The notes beneath the pieces were generated by a model. That model did no database searches and was not told where the DNA came from. It was given only the letters and a program-made list of their open reading frames with translations. DNA of 51,518 bases. It comes from Alkalicoccus saliphilus (GTDB lineage: Bacteria > Bacillota > Bacilli > Bacillales > Salisediminibacteriaceae). A program made the position numbers and the translations under genes. Shown here piece after piece: positions 18,482 through 26,219 of this stretch. Numbering within the stretch: position 1 is the first letter of the stretch; the number at the start of each line of letters is the position of its first letter. The stretch lies in contig NZ_PZJJ01000024.1 of the NCBI RefSeq assembly GCF_003044065.1, forward strand, positions 1 through 51,518. Reading direction: 5' to 3'.

Positions 18482-19002
18482 TTTTTGTTTCTAGCTCCCT
18501 CCGAGATTACTCGATTCAATGATTTTATAAGGATCGGAAAGATGGCCATAATAATAACAACTCGAAACAAATGAATAAGTACTACTGTCGGGGAATCTAA
18601 ATCTAAAGCTGTTGCTATAGTAGCCATCTCTACTACGGCTCCCGGAGCTGAAGACAAAATAGCTAATTTAAAGTCCAGAGAAGAGCTTACACTAATAATA
18701 CTTCCTATCAATATGATCATTAGAATAATCCCGATTAAACTAATGATTAAACCGACACTTATTCTTTTTATGACGCTTTTATTTACAGAAAGAAAAGAAA
18801 CTCCTAACATAATTCCGATCAAAACCTGAACTACGAAAGTTAACCATCCCATATTGGTAAAGCTAAATATCTCCGAAACCTGAATAATTCCAACAAGTAG
18901 CATAGCCCCTATAACTGACCCGATAGGTATTCTGGCTAATCTGCCAAGAACTCCGCCTAATAAAGCTATACTGAGGAATAAAATAACTTCTATAAGAATC
19001 AT
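18478..19002 (-). CDS. AbrB-type membrane protein, first half-length copy
   Basis: The 174-residue protein has about five membrane helices and the half-domain core FKLAILSSAPGAVVEMATIA, matching the one in the next gene. It overlaps the lyase gene upstream by 4 bases and the second half-length copy downstream by 4 bases, so three genes are read as one coupled unit. Weak independent ribosome sites support coupling. A two-gene AbrB pair in place of one fused gene is the notable point. The substrate is unknown. Confidence 0.7.
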   Translation of the reverse strand: MILIEVILFLSIALLGGVLGRLARIPIGSVIGAMLLVGIIQVSEIFSFTNMGWLTFVVQVLIGIMLGVSFLSVNKSVIKRISVGLIISLIGIILMIILIGSIISVSSSLDFKLAILSSAPGAVVEMATIATALDLDSPTVVLIHLFRVVIIMAIFPILIKSLNRVISEGARNKK

Positions 19003-19877
19003 TGATTCAATTTAAGATACTTTTCTTCCATTTCTTTAATTTTTTCTAAGTGAGTGAGCCTATTACGTTCTTTCATTGTAATGATGTCATCAAGCATATG
19101 TTGGGTAGTATTATGCTCTTTTAGAGAAACAAGGGCCTCTTGCATAGCTTTTACTGCTCGTCTTTGAAGGAAGTTAGCATAAAGTACGACACGATATCCT
19201 AGATTTTCTAATTCATCGTTAGTCTTCAGAGGTGTCATACCATGTTCTACCATATTTGCGATTTGAGGGGTATTTGATAAAGATTTAGTTATTTTCTCCA
19301 TTTCTTCTTCTGTTTGTGGTGCCTCTACAAAAGTTATGTCGGCCCCTGCTTCAATATACTGTTGGGCTCTTTCAATGGCAGCATCAATACCGTCTATTGC
19401 TCTAGCATCGGTTCTAGCAATAATTTTAAAGTTATTATCCACCCTAGTATCAACAGCTGCTTTGATTTTATTTACCATTTCTTCTGTGGATACAATTTGC
19501 TTACCCGTAAAGTGACCACACTTTTTAGGGGTTATTTGATCTTCTAATTGTATAGCTGAAACTCCGGCTTTTTCAAATTCACGAACAGTTCTTACCAAGT
19601 TAATAGCGTTGCCAAATCCGGTATCTCCATCAGCAATAACTGGAATTTCTACTGCATCGCAAATGTACTTCACTTGATCGAGCACTTCTTTGAAAGAAAT
19701 GAGTCCTACATCAGCTACTCCAAGCACGTTATTTGATAAACCTGCCCCTGTGACGTAAACAGCAGGGAAGCCTGCTTCTTCAACAAGATGAGCCGTTAGA
19801 GCATTAGCTGCTCCAGGGGCTACTAGTATTTTATTGCTATTAGTCAATAAATCATGTAATTGCTGATTTCTATTCAT
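18999..19877 (-). CDS. isocitrate lyase/PEP mutase-family lyase
   Basis: The 292-residue protein belongs to the isocitrate lyase/phosphoenolpyruvate mutase superfamily. It shows VAPGAANALTA, VTGAGLSNN, the Mg-binding region PVIADGDTGFGN, the AIQLEDQ strand and the signature KKCGH that carries the catalytic cysteine. Length and motifs fit 2-methylisocitrate lyase, dimethylmalate lyase or related C-C lyases acting on short branched organic acids. It follows the tripartite tricarboxylate transporter genes, so it probably cleaves the acid that they import. The start has AAAGGTTGG upstream. Oxaloacetate decarboxylase or carboxyphosphonoenolpyruvate mutase activity cannot be excluded. Confidence 0.82.
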   Translation of the reverse strand: MNRNQQLHDLLTNSNKILVAPGAANALTAHLVEEAGFPAVYVTGAGLSNNVLGVADVGLISFKEVLDQVKYICDAVEIPVIADGDTGFGNAINLVRTVREFEKAGVSAIQLEDQITPKKCGHFTGKQIVSTEEMVNKIKAAVDTRVDNNFKIIARTDARAIDGIDAAIERAQQYIEAGADITFVEAPQTEEEMEKITKSLSNTPQIANMVEHGMTPLKTNDELENLGYRVVLYANFLQRRAVKAMQEALVSLKEHNTTQHMLDDIITMKERNRLTHLEKIKEMEEKYLKLNQ

Positions 19878-19880
19878 AAT

Positions 19881-21383
19881 TTATTCCAACCTTTCTTTTT
19901 TCTTTTTCTTTCTCTCAAGTAGAAACGGTGTTACAGCTCCTAGAATAGTAATTGCTATAAGAATTAAAGTGATGGGACGTTGGAAAAACATTAAAAAAGT
20001 TTCGTCTCCATACAGTTGATAACTTCGCAAGAGCTCTCTATCAGCTAGAGGTCCAAGGATCAAACCTAATACAACCGCAATAGTTGGGTAAGCATTCTTT
20101 CTCAAATACCAGCCTAGTAACCCAAACAAAAACACTAGTACTGCATCGAACATCAAGTTACGTACAGCGAAGGAACCGACTAAAGCAAAAACAATAATAG
20201 TAGGTATTAACACCCTAGTTGGTACTTGAACAATTCGTCCAGCTACTACAGCTATAGCTCCACCAACAAAAATCAAAAGGATCTCTTGTATCAATTCTGA
20301 AAATATAACTCCATAGAGCACATCACTATGGTCTATAAAAAGGCGTGGCCCTGGAGTCCATCCTTGCATGATGATAGCTCCTAAAAGCATGGCTGCAGAA
20401 GCACTCCCTGGTATACCTAGAACTAACATGGTTGCTAACGCTCCACCCTCAGAAGAGTTATTAGCTGCTTCACCAGCAACAATACCCTCTTCGTTCCCTT
20501 TTCCAAAAGAAGAAGGATCTTTGGAAGCTCGTTTTGCTTCATTATAACTAACCAAGCTAGCAATAGTGGAACCTGCTGCTGGCAATGCTCCAATAAAGAC
20601 ACCTATAGCACTTGATCGAAGAATATTAAATGGATATTTTATAGCACGCTTAATACCATGTATAACTTGAAGAGAATTTCTCTCTTTCACTTGTTGTTTA
20701 GCGACATATCCTTTTTCAACTAGAAAGAACAGCTCCGAAACAGCAAATAACCCAATTAGGGCTGGAATAATAGGTATACCATCAAGTAGTTCAGACATAC
20801 CAAAGGTTCCTCTTACTGCCCCAGAACTAGTCATACCTATTGTTCCAATAAGTATACCTAATAAACCAGCGTATAGTGTTTTGATGAAGCTATTTCCTTT
20901 TAAAGCCGCAATAATGGTAAGACCAAAAACAGCAACCATAAACATTTCCGTAGGACCAAATCGAAGAGCAAAGGAGGCTAAAGGCTGGATTATTACTAAG
21001 AGTACTGCAATTCCGATGAATCCTCCTATCGAGGATGCACCTACGGCAATACCCAAAGCTTTCCCTGCGTATCCCTTCTTGGTCATAGGATAACCATCAA
21101 GTGAGGTTGCTACTGCAGCAGGAGAACCTGGAGTGTTTAGCAAAATAGCTGTAATAGCTCCTCCATAAAGTCCCCCGGTATAAATTGATAATAAAAATAC
21201 TAAAGATGGGAGTGGATCCATCCCAAAAGTTAAGGGTAGCATGATTGCAATGCCCAGTGAACCTGTAAAACCAGGAATAGCTGCTAACACAACTCCTAAA
21301 GCTAATCCAACTAACATTAAAAAGAAAACCTCTAGGCTCATTAGCATTGAAATTCCTTGACCAAGTGATTGCCAATCTATCAT
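19881..21383 (-). CDS. tctA: tripartite tricarboxylate transporter large permease TctA
   Basis: The 500-residue protein has about 11-12 membrane helices and clear TctA features: an N-terminal half with IPGFTGSLGIAIMLPLTFG and GGAITAILLNTPGSPAAVAT, and a second half with GALPAAGSTIASLVSYNEAKR and GGALATMLVLGIPGSASAA. The paired PG/TPGSP-type loops form the transport core. With the small subunit and the binding protein encoded upstream it forms a TTT-family secondary transporter for citrate-like acids in the cytoplasmic membrane. The lyase gene starts 3 bases after its stop. AAGGTG lies before the ATG. Confidence 0.9.
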   Translation of the reverse strand: MIDWQSLGQGISMLMSLEVFFLMLVGLALGVVLAAIPGFTGSLGIAIMLPLTFGMDPLPSLVFLLSIYTGGLYGGAITAILLNTPGSPAAVATSLDGYPMTKKGYAGKALGIAVGASSIGGFIGIAVLLVIIQPLASFALRFGPTEMFMVAVFGLTIIAALKGNSFIKTLYAGLLGILIGTIGMTSSGAVRGTFGMSELLDGIPIIPALIGLFAVSELFFLVEKGYVAKQQVKERNSLQVIHGIKRAIKYPFNILRSSAIGVFIGALPAAGSTIASLVSYNEAKRASKDPSSFGKGNEEGIVAGEAANNSSEGGALATMLVLGIPGSASAAMLLGAIIMQGWTPGPRLFIDHSDVLYGVIFSELIQEILLIFVGGAIAVVAGRIVQVPTRVLIPTIIVFALVGSFAVRNLMFDAVLVFLFGLLGWYLRKNAYPTIAVVLGLILGPLADRELLRSYQLYGDETFLMFFQRPITLILIAITILGAVTPFLLERKKKKKERLE

Positions 21384-21398
21384 TTAAAACACCTTCTT

Positions 21399-21914
21399 TT
21401 ATTCGAGAATACCCTCAGGTAGAGGAATTCCTAGCCAAGTAACAAATAACAAATAAAGGAGAGCAGTGACTGTGATTGGCATAATAATAAGTAATTTCCA
21501 ATTTTTAGTACCTAAGAGCCACATAAGTGTCGGTATAAAGATTAATGTGATTATTACAAAGCCTACCTGCTCAACAAGCAATAGATAGAAGAAAATACTA
21601 AGCATAAAGGATAGAACTTTTTTAGTAAGAGGAGCGTCTACTTCGCTTCCCTCATCTACTTCTACTTGCTCATCATTTTCAACCTTAGATTCGTCTACTT
21701 TTTCATTTTCTACACTTTTCCATTTTTCCCATTCCTGAAAAAGAATTATAGGATACATTAACGTCATCACCCAGTAAATAGGAGTGATAAGCATTCGATC
21801 TCTTGAGTCATTCAAACCTTGCACTTCCAAAAAATAAAGAGTAATAAATATAAAAATCGCAGTAGGTAAAAGCATTCGATGAACAAGTTGCATCTTTGGC
21901 CTAGTATGAGTCAT
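21399..21914 (-). CDS. tctB: tripartite tricarboxylate transporter small permease TctB
   Basis: The 171-residue protein has about four membrane helices, typical of TctB. A charged, acidic cytosolic loop at about 60-100 (rich in E, D, K and V) separates the first two helices from the last two; loops of this kind vary in TctB. I chose ATG at 21914 because GAGGTG lies seven bases before it; the GTG at 21923 would overlap that site. It lies between tctC and tctA, 15 bases before tctA, completing the three-gene transporter. Confidence 0.8.
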   Translation of the reverse strand: MTHTRPKMQLVHRMLLPTAIFIFITLYFLEVQGLNDSRDRMLITPIYWVMTLMYPIILFQEWEKWKSVENEKVDESKVENDEQVEVDEGSEVDAPLTKKVLSFMLSIFFYLLLVEQVGFVIITLIFIPTLMWLLGTKNWKLLIIMPITVTALLYLLFVTWLGIPLPEGILE

Positions 21915-21974
21915 TGATTTCACCTCAAAGGTGAACAGAAGGAGATAGTATACTTCCCCTTCTGTTCTATGAAT

Positions 21975-23045
21975 TTATTGCTGATCTTCGTCTTCTGCTA
22001 GTTCGTCTTGATATTCAAGCATTAACTCATGCAGCTCAAGGTTCATTTCGTCGCTTTCTTCAGGACCTCTGAATTCACTAACAGCATCTGCTCCAGATTC
22101 TTCAAGATAAGCTTGATATTCTTCACTATTAAACATTTCTTCATATGCATTTACGAATTGGTCGAACAATTCTGGATTCTCTTCTTTAAATGAAGTGTGA
22201 GCAGCAATGAATCTAGCTGAACCAACATAAGGAATCTCTACATCATAGTTATCTTGTAAAACATCATTAATGGGAGGAGCATCTGGCCATAATTCTTCCA
22301 TGTCATCATCAGCTACAGCAAGAACTCGCACATTATCTTCGACTGCTTTATCTCCGTTTGCATTTCCTATCATAAAGTCAACATGCTCCCCTAAGAGGGC
22401 ATTTCGCATCTCACCACCCCCATCGTAAAAGACAGGATTAAGGTCTACATCTAGATAATCTTCAAGTAATACTCCTGTTAAATGAAGGGGACCTCCGTAA
22501 ATAGTCGTGTAGCTTATTTCTCCAGGATTATTTTCAATATCTTCTAGTAAATCCTCGAAAGTTTCATAAGGAGAATTTTCATGAACTGTAATGGTTACAG
22601 GATCGAACTGTTCAAAATTAACCATAGAAAAATCTTCAATATCAAAATCAGCATCTTGTAGTACAATATTAGCGCTTAGATATAGTTGTGTTCCTGCAAA
22701 GTACGTCGACCCATCGTCAGGAGCGTTAATAAAGTGTGAGGCTCCTATTTGCGCAGAGGCTCCCGGACGATTGTCAATGTTAATAGTAGTATCTAGTGTT
22801 TCATCAAGGTGATTAGCTACTCCTCGAGCCATACCATCCACACTACCCCCAGCATCAAATGGCACCACAAACGTCACTGGATCATGGGGATAATCTTCTG
22901 CTACTTCTTCATTTTCTTCACTATTATCAGATCCTCCATTATTTCCTGCTTCAGTATCAGCTTCATTGTTAGTTCCACAAGCCGCTAAAGTAATTAGTAA
23001 AGTAGAAGTTCCGACAGTCAAAGCCGATCTCTTAAATTTTTTCAA
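21975..23045 (-). CDS. tctC: tripartite tricarboxylate transporter substrate-binding lipoprotein TctC
   Basis: A secreted binding protein of about 356 residues. The N-terminus is a lipoprotein signal with lipobox LAAC, then an acidic, Asn/Glu-rich linker (about 25-55), then a Bug/TctC fold with VTFVVPFDAGGSVDGMARG and NIDNRPGASAQIGASHF. It should capture a di- or tricarboxylate outside the membrane and pass it to TctAB. I chose TTG at 23045 since GGAG sits nine bases upstream; the ATG at 23054 touches the ribosome site. The start lies inside the end of the regulator gene, so the two are coupled. The very acidic linker and surface fit a halophilic or alkaliphilic host. Confidence 0.85.
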   Translation of the reverse strand: MKKFKRSALTVGTSTLLITLAACGTNNEADTEAGNNGGSDNSEENEEVAEDYPHDPVTFVVPFDAGGSVDGMARGVANHLDETLDTTINIDNRPGASAQIGASHFINAPDDGSTYFAGTQLYLSANIVLQDADFDIEDFSMVNFEQFDPVTITVHENSPYETFEDLLEDIENNPGEISYTTIYGGPLHLTGVLLEDYLDVDLNPVFYDGGGEMRNALLGEHVDFMIGNANGDKAVEDNVRVLAVADDDMEELWPDAPPINDVLQDNYDVEIPYVGSARFIAAHTSFKEENPELFDQFVNAYEEMFNSEEYQAYLEESGADAVSEFRGPEESDEMNLELHELMLEYQDELAEDEDQQ

Positions 23046-23718
23046 AATTCTCATCTCCTTTTATTTTTTTACTTAATGCGATAGTTTCGTGACTAGAGGC
23101 AATGTGTTTCCTCATTATAGTTTCCGCCTCTTGTACTTCCTGATTTTCTATGGCTTGTAAAATCTCAAAGTGCTCCTCGACAGCATTTTGAGATCGTTTA
23201 CTGATATTGCTAACTCCAATGTGGCGATACCTTTTAATCTTCTCTAACACACTCTTCAGCATGTCTTCTAAAAGTGGATTGTTCGCTTGCTTAATAATTT
23301 CTTCATGAAAGTAACTGCCCAGCTTGACTACTTCTTCTGTGTCTTCTATGTCTTCCGCATGTTTCATCTTATTCATGATTTTGCGTAACCTACTAATAAA
23401 ATCCTGGTCTACATTTTTAGTGGCCTGTCGAGTAGCCATTACTTCCAGTGCTTCTCTAATAGAAAATAAATTATTTAATTCTTGTTTAGTAAGAGGCGCT
23501 ACTTTAAGTCGACTATTTCTCTTTAAGATCAAACCATCGTTTATCAATAAATTAATAGCTTCTCGTAAAGGTGTTCTACTGATTCCAAGGCTATTGGCTA
23601 ATTCCTCTTCAGTAATTGATTTGTCGGGTGTTAATTCCCCTGAAATAATAGCTTCTTTCAATGATTCATACGCAAGGTCTTTTATATTTCTTCGTGGTGA
23701 TGAAATCTTTCTAATCAT
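23032..23718 (-). CDS. GntR-family (FCD domain) regulator of the tct operon
   Basis: The 228-residue protein has an N-terminal winged helix-turn-helix (residues about 10-75, with LTPDKSITEEELANSLGISR and TPLREAINLL) and a C-terminal all-helical FCD ligand domain (about 85-215). FCD regulators typically sense organic acids and repress their own operons. It is the first gene of a minus-strand operon with tctC, tctB, tctA, the lyase and the AbrB pair. A consensus promoter with an overlapping palindrome lies directly upstream, supporting self-repression lifted by the transported acid. Confidence 0.87.
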   Translation of the reverse strand: MIRKISSPRRNIKDLAYESLKEAIISGELTPDKSITEEELANSLGISRTPLREAINLLINDGLILKRNSRLKVAPLTKQELNNLFSIREALEVMATRQATKNVDQDFISRLRKIMNKMKHAEDIEDTEEVVKLGSYFHEEIIKQANNPLLEDMLKSVLEKIKRYRHIGVSNISKRSQNAVEEHFEILQAIENQEVQEAETIMRKHIASSHETIALSKKIKGDENFEKI

Positions 23719-23748
23719 AAATACTTACCACCCCCTCGTCCTCTTTAT

Positions 23749-23794
23749 TTGTATAATTGTATACAAATATACAAGTATGCGCTTTCATTGTCAA
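23749..23794 (-). promoter_or_regulatory. promoter and GntR operator of the tct operon
   Basis: On the minus strand, -35 TTGACA (23789-23794) and -10 TATATT (23766-23771) are separated by 17 bases, close to the ideal sigma-A promoter. A 26-bp near-perfect palindrome (23749-23774, two mismatched positions, core TTGTATACAA at 23757-23766) overlaps the -10 box. TGTATACA-like cores are typical of FCD-type GntR operators. Confidence 0.75.
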
Positions 23795-24017
23795 TAATAT
23801 TCTGATAATTGGATGTTATCTTCTTGATTTAGAAGGCGATCAAAATTTGTTGTGAGAAAAAATAATGAGATTCTTTTTTGTATTTGTGTCCTTGAATACA
23901 TTAAAGTGTGGGTGAATTTTACTTTAATAGGAAGATGGCATATTCTGTTATATACTAAAGTAATAAATAACCTTGTATTAAGATAATTAAGGCTCAATTC
24001 GAAAGGGTGATCATAAT

Positions 24018-25559
24018 ATGAAAAAGAGCCTGTTAACTTCCCCTCTTTTGGCCTTGTTGTTGCTATTGGCGGGTTGCGGGGCAGATGTAGACACAAGTGC
24101 AAACTCAGCCAATGATATGGATAATAACACGAATGTCCATGAAAGTAACGAAGCAGAAAATGAACTTGTTGAGGAAGAAAACCCTGTAGAGTCAGTAAAT
24201 CATGAAAACACGGAGAACAACATCCAACAATTAAACAATAATAACGAAGAGAGCGCTTACGAAGAGCACAATGAACAACAAGCAGACAATAATGAGGTAG
24301 ATAATTCTCTTGAAGAGAATAACGATCAGCAAACAAACAGCGAGGAAAATAATCATTCCCTAGAAGAGAATGAAGGTGAAGATACAAACACCGTTCTTCC
24401 TACGGGGGAGCTGGAAGAAATGGCTGTTCATTTCATTGATGTCGGCCAAGCAGATGCTACCCTTTTCTCCTATAGCTACGAAGGCGACGACTTCCACATT
24501 TTATATGATACGGGGGATTGGAACCAATCTCATGCCGTGAATTATTTAACCAACGAAGGCATTGAAGAACTGGACCTAGTCATTACTTCTCATCCCCACG
24601 CCGATCATATTGGCGGCGTAGATCAAATCTTGGAAGCTGGTATCACTATGGACGAAATTTGGATGTCTGGAGATACCACCACCTCCCAAACGTTTGAACG
24701 GGTGATAGATGCGGTGGAAAGGCATGAGGTGGATTACGTAGAGCCTCGTACGGGTGAGGAGTTCCAGGCAGGACCCCTGGAACTATTAGTAGTCAATCCA
24801 GATTCTTTAAACGGAGATCTGCATGACGGATCGGTTTCTGTACGATTTGATTATGGCGATGTGTCTTTCCTTTTCACGGGTGACGCTGAGGACACTGCGG
24901 AGCAGCGGATGCTGCAGACAGGCCTGGATATCAATGTGGATATTTTTCAATTAGGGCATCACGGCTCCCGTACTTCTACCACGCCGGATTTCTTGGAGGC
25001 GGTCAATCCCAGCACGGCTATTTATTCTGTTGGATCCGGCAATAGTTATGGCCATCCCCACCAAGAAGTCGTGGATCGAGTGAAAGGTGCAGGTGTGGAT
25101 TTATACGGCACAGACATTCATGGAAATATCATTGTGACTACTGATGGGAACGGTTATACCGTGGAAACGCAACAGGAAGGCACAGTCACTGCAGAAAGCG
25201 ATAATGGGACGAATGCAAGCAATGAGACTGCTTCGGATTCGAACAATGCTGCGACTTCCTCCGACCCTTCCAATGAAGAAGAGACCGAAAATAACTCTTC
25301 GGAGTCAGCCTCCAATACTAATCAAACGGGGAATGATACAGAAGAACCTGCTTCCAGTGAAGCATCGGAAGGATGCGTAGACATCAATACGGCCTCGGTC
25401 GAAGAATTGCAGCGCATTCATCAGATTGGACCGGATCGGGCGGAGCAAATTACTAGTCTCCGACCTTTTACTTCTATTCAAGATATGACCAGAATTAACG
25501 GTATTGGCGAGGCGAGAATCGCGGAAATCAAAGAAGAGGGTGTCGCGTGTGTCCCATAA
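24018..25559 (+). CDS. secreted ComEC-like metallo-beta-lactamase-fold hydrolase with ComEA-like HhH tail
   Basis: The 513-residue protein starts with a lipoprotein signal (lipobox LAGC) and a long Asn/Glu/Asp-rich linker (about 25-130). An MBL-fold domain of the ComEC/Rec2 C-terminal type follows: HFIDVGQADATL, then the metal site TSHPHADHIGG near residue 192, LFTGDAEDTAE and LGHHGSRTSTT. After another low-complexity linker, residues about 454-513 form a helix-hairpin-helix domain like ComEA (CVDINTASVEELQRI, HQIGPDRAEQI, INGIGEARIAEI). It is probably a surface nuclease or DNA-binding hydrolase. AAAGGGTGAT precedes the ATG. The next gene overlaps it by 11 bases. Confidence 0.82.
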   Translation: MKKSLLTSPLLALLLLLAGCGADVDTSANSANDMDNNTNVHESNEAENELVEEENPVESVNHENTENNIQQLNNNNEESAYEEHNEQQADNNEVDNSLEENNDQQTNSEENNHSLEENEGEDTNTVLPTGELEEMAVHFIDVGQADATLFSYSYEGDDFHILYDTGDWNQSHAVNYLTNEGIEELDLVITSHPHADHIGGVDQILEAGITMDEIWMSGDTTTSQTFERVIDAVERHEVDYVEPRTGEEFQAGPLELLVVNPDSLNGDLHDGSVSVRFDYGDVSFLFTGDAEDTAEQRMLQTGLDINVDIFQLGHHGSRTSTTPDFLEAVNPSTAIYSVGSGNSYGHPHQEVVDRVKGAGVDLYGTDIHGNIIVTTDGNGYTVETQQEGTVTAESDNGTNASNETASDSNNAATSSDPSNEEETENNSSESASNTNQTGNDTEEPASSEASEGCVDINTASVEELQRIHQIGPDRAEQITSLRPFTSIQDMTRINGIGEARIAEIKEEGVACVP

Positions 25560-25833
25560 TTCTAGAGAGGTCGTTGGTGTTATTGATCGAATTGTCGACA
25601 GACAAACAGCGGTGATTTTAATAGAAGAAGAAGGAAAGCAGCTTGATGTGTCACTCCAGCAGTTACCGATGCAAGCTACTTCTGGAAGTTGGCTTCGTAT
25701 CACCTTGCAGGAAGAGGAAATTGTTTCTTTAGAAATTGATACGACATTGACAAAACAAATGGAAGCACGAATTCATGATAAAGCACAAAGGTTGCGAGCC
25801 AGGCGGAAAGTATCGAAGTTCAGAAAAAAGTAA
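25549..25833 (+). CDS. DUF3006-domain protein
   Basis: The protein of about 94 residues begins VVGVIDRIVDRQTAVILIEEE and continues with LQQLPMQATSGSWLRI, which matches the small beta-barrel DUF3006 family often encoded right after ComEC-like MBL hydrolases. The C-terminus is strongly basic (RLRARRKVSKFRKK). I chose GTG at 25549 because AGAGGG lies eight bases upstream; the frame itself is open further. The 11-base overlap with the hydrolase gene indicates coupling, so the two products probably act together. The function of the family is not known. Confidence 0.72.
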   Translation: MSHNSREVVGVIDRIVDRQTAVILIEEEGKQLDVSLQQLPMQATSGSWLRITLQEEEIVSLEIDTTLTKQMEARIHDKAQRLRARRKVSKFRKK

Positions 25834-25970
25834 GAAGCGCATCCCAGAAAAAAAGAAATCTGAGGTTATGAAATTTGTTAGAAGAACATTCGATTATTTA
25901 AGCATAAAAGCTGTAGGGCACCAATTTAACCAACTTATCATTTAAGTTGTACTTTAACAGTCTAATATAT

Positions 25971-25988
25971 ACAGTATGATATTACTGT
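25971..25988. promoter_or_regulatory. short inverted repeat before the 26-kb two-gene unit
   Basis: ACAGTA and TACTGT form a 6-bp inverted repeat with a 6-base spacer, 22 bases before the first gene and next to the AT-rich TATATA stretch that is probably its -10 region. It could be an operator. The rest of 25834-26009 shows no gene. Confidence 0.3.
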
Positions 25989-26009
25989 AAATAAAGAGGA
26001 GGGTATTAA

Positions 26010-26204
26010 ATGAATATATTTTTCGATAATTTTTTCTCCACCTTACTTACCTTAACTATTACTGTTGCTTTTAGTGTTTATATTGTAAAAAAAATAATCA
26101 TTAAAATAAAAATAAGAAGTAACCGCAATAATATCAGCAATGTTTCCGGTGAGAATGTTACTATAAATCAATCAAATAATAGTGAGGATAAAGAAAATAA
26201 GTAA
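26010..26204 (+). CDS. small single-helix membrane protein of an unknown two-gene unit
   Basis: The 64-residue protein has one membrane helix (about 10-33), a basic stretch after it (KKIIIKIKIRSN) that should be cytoplasmic, and a polar tail with ISNVSGENVTINQSNN. The start follows AGAGGAGGG. The next gene begins 15 bases after its stop, and its product carries a matching VTIDQSNN motif, so the two are probably functional partners. I do not recognise the family. Short GENVTINQ-like motifs occur in other proteins of unknown function. Confidence 0.6.
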   Translation: MNIFFDNFFSTLLTLTITVAFSVYIVKKIIIKIKIRSNRNNISNVSGENVTINQSNNSEDKENK

Positions 26205-26219
26205 AGAGGAGGGGGGGAT

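Noticed and set aside
23791-24387. 198-codon minus-strand frame before and inside the ComEC-like gene
   Set aside because: Cysteine- and histidine-rich product of the kind produced by reading an Asn/Glu-rich linker backwards; overlaps a real signal peptide region.
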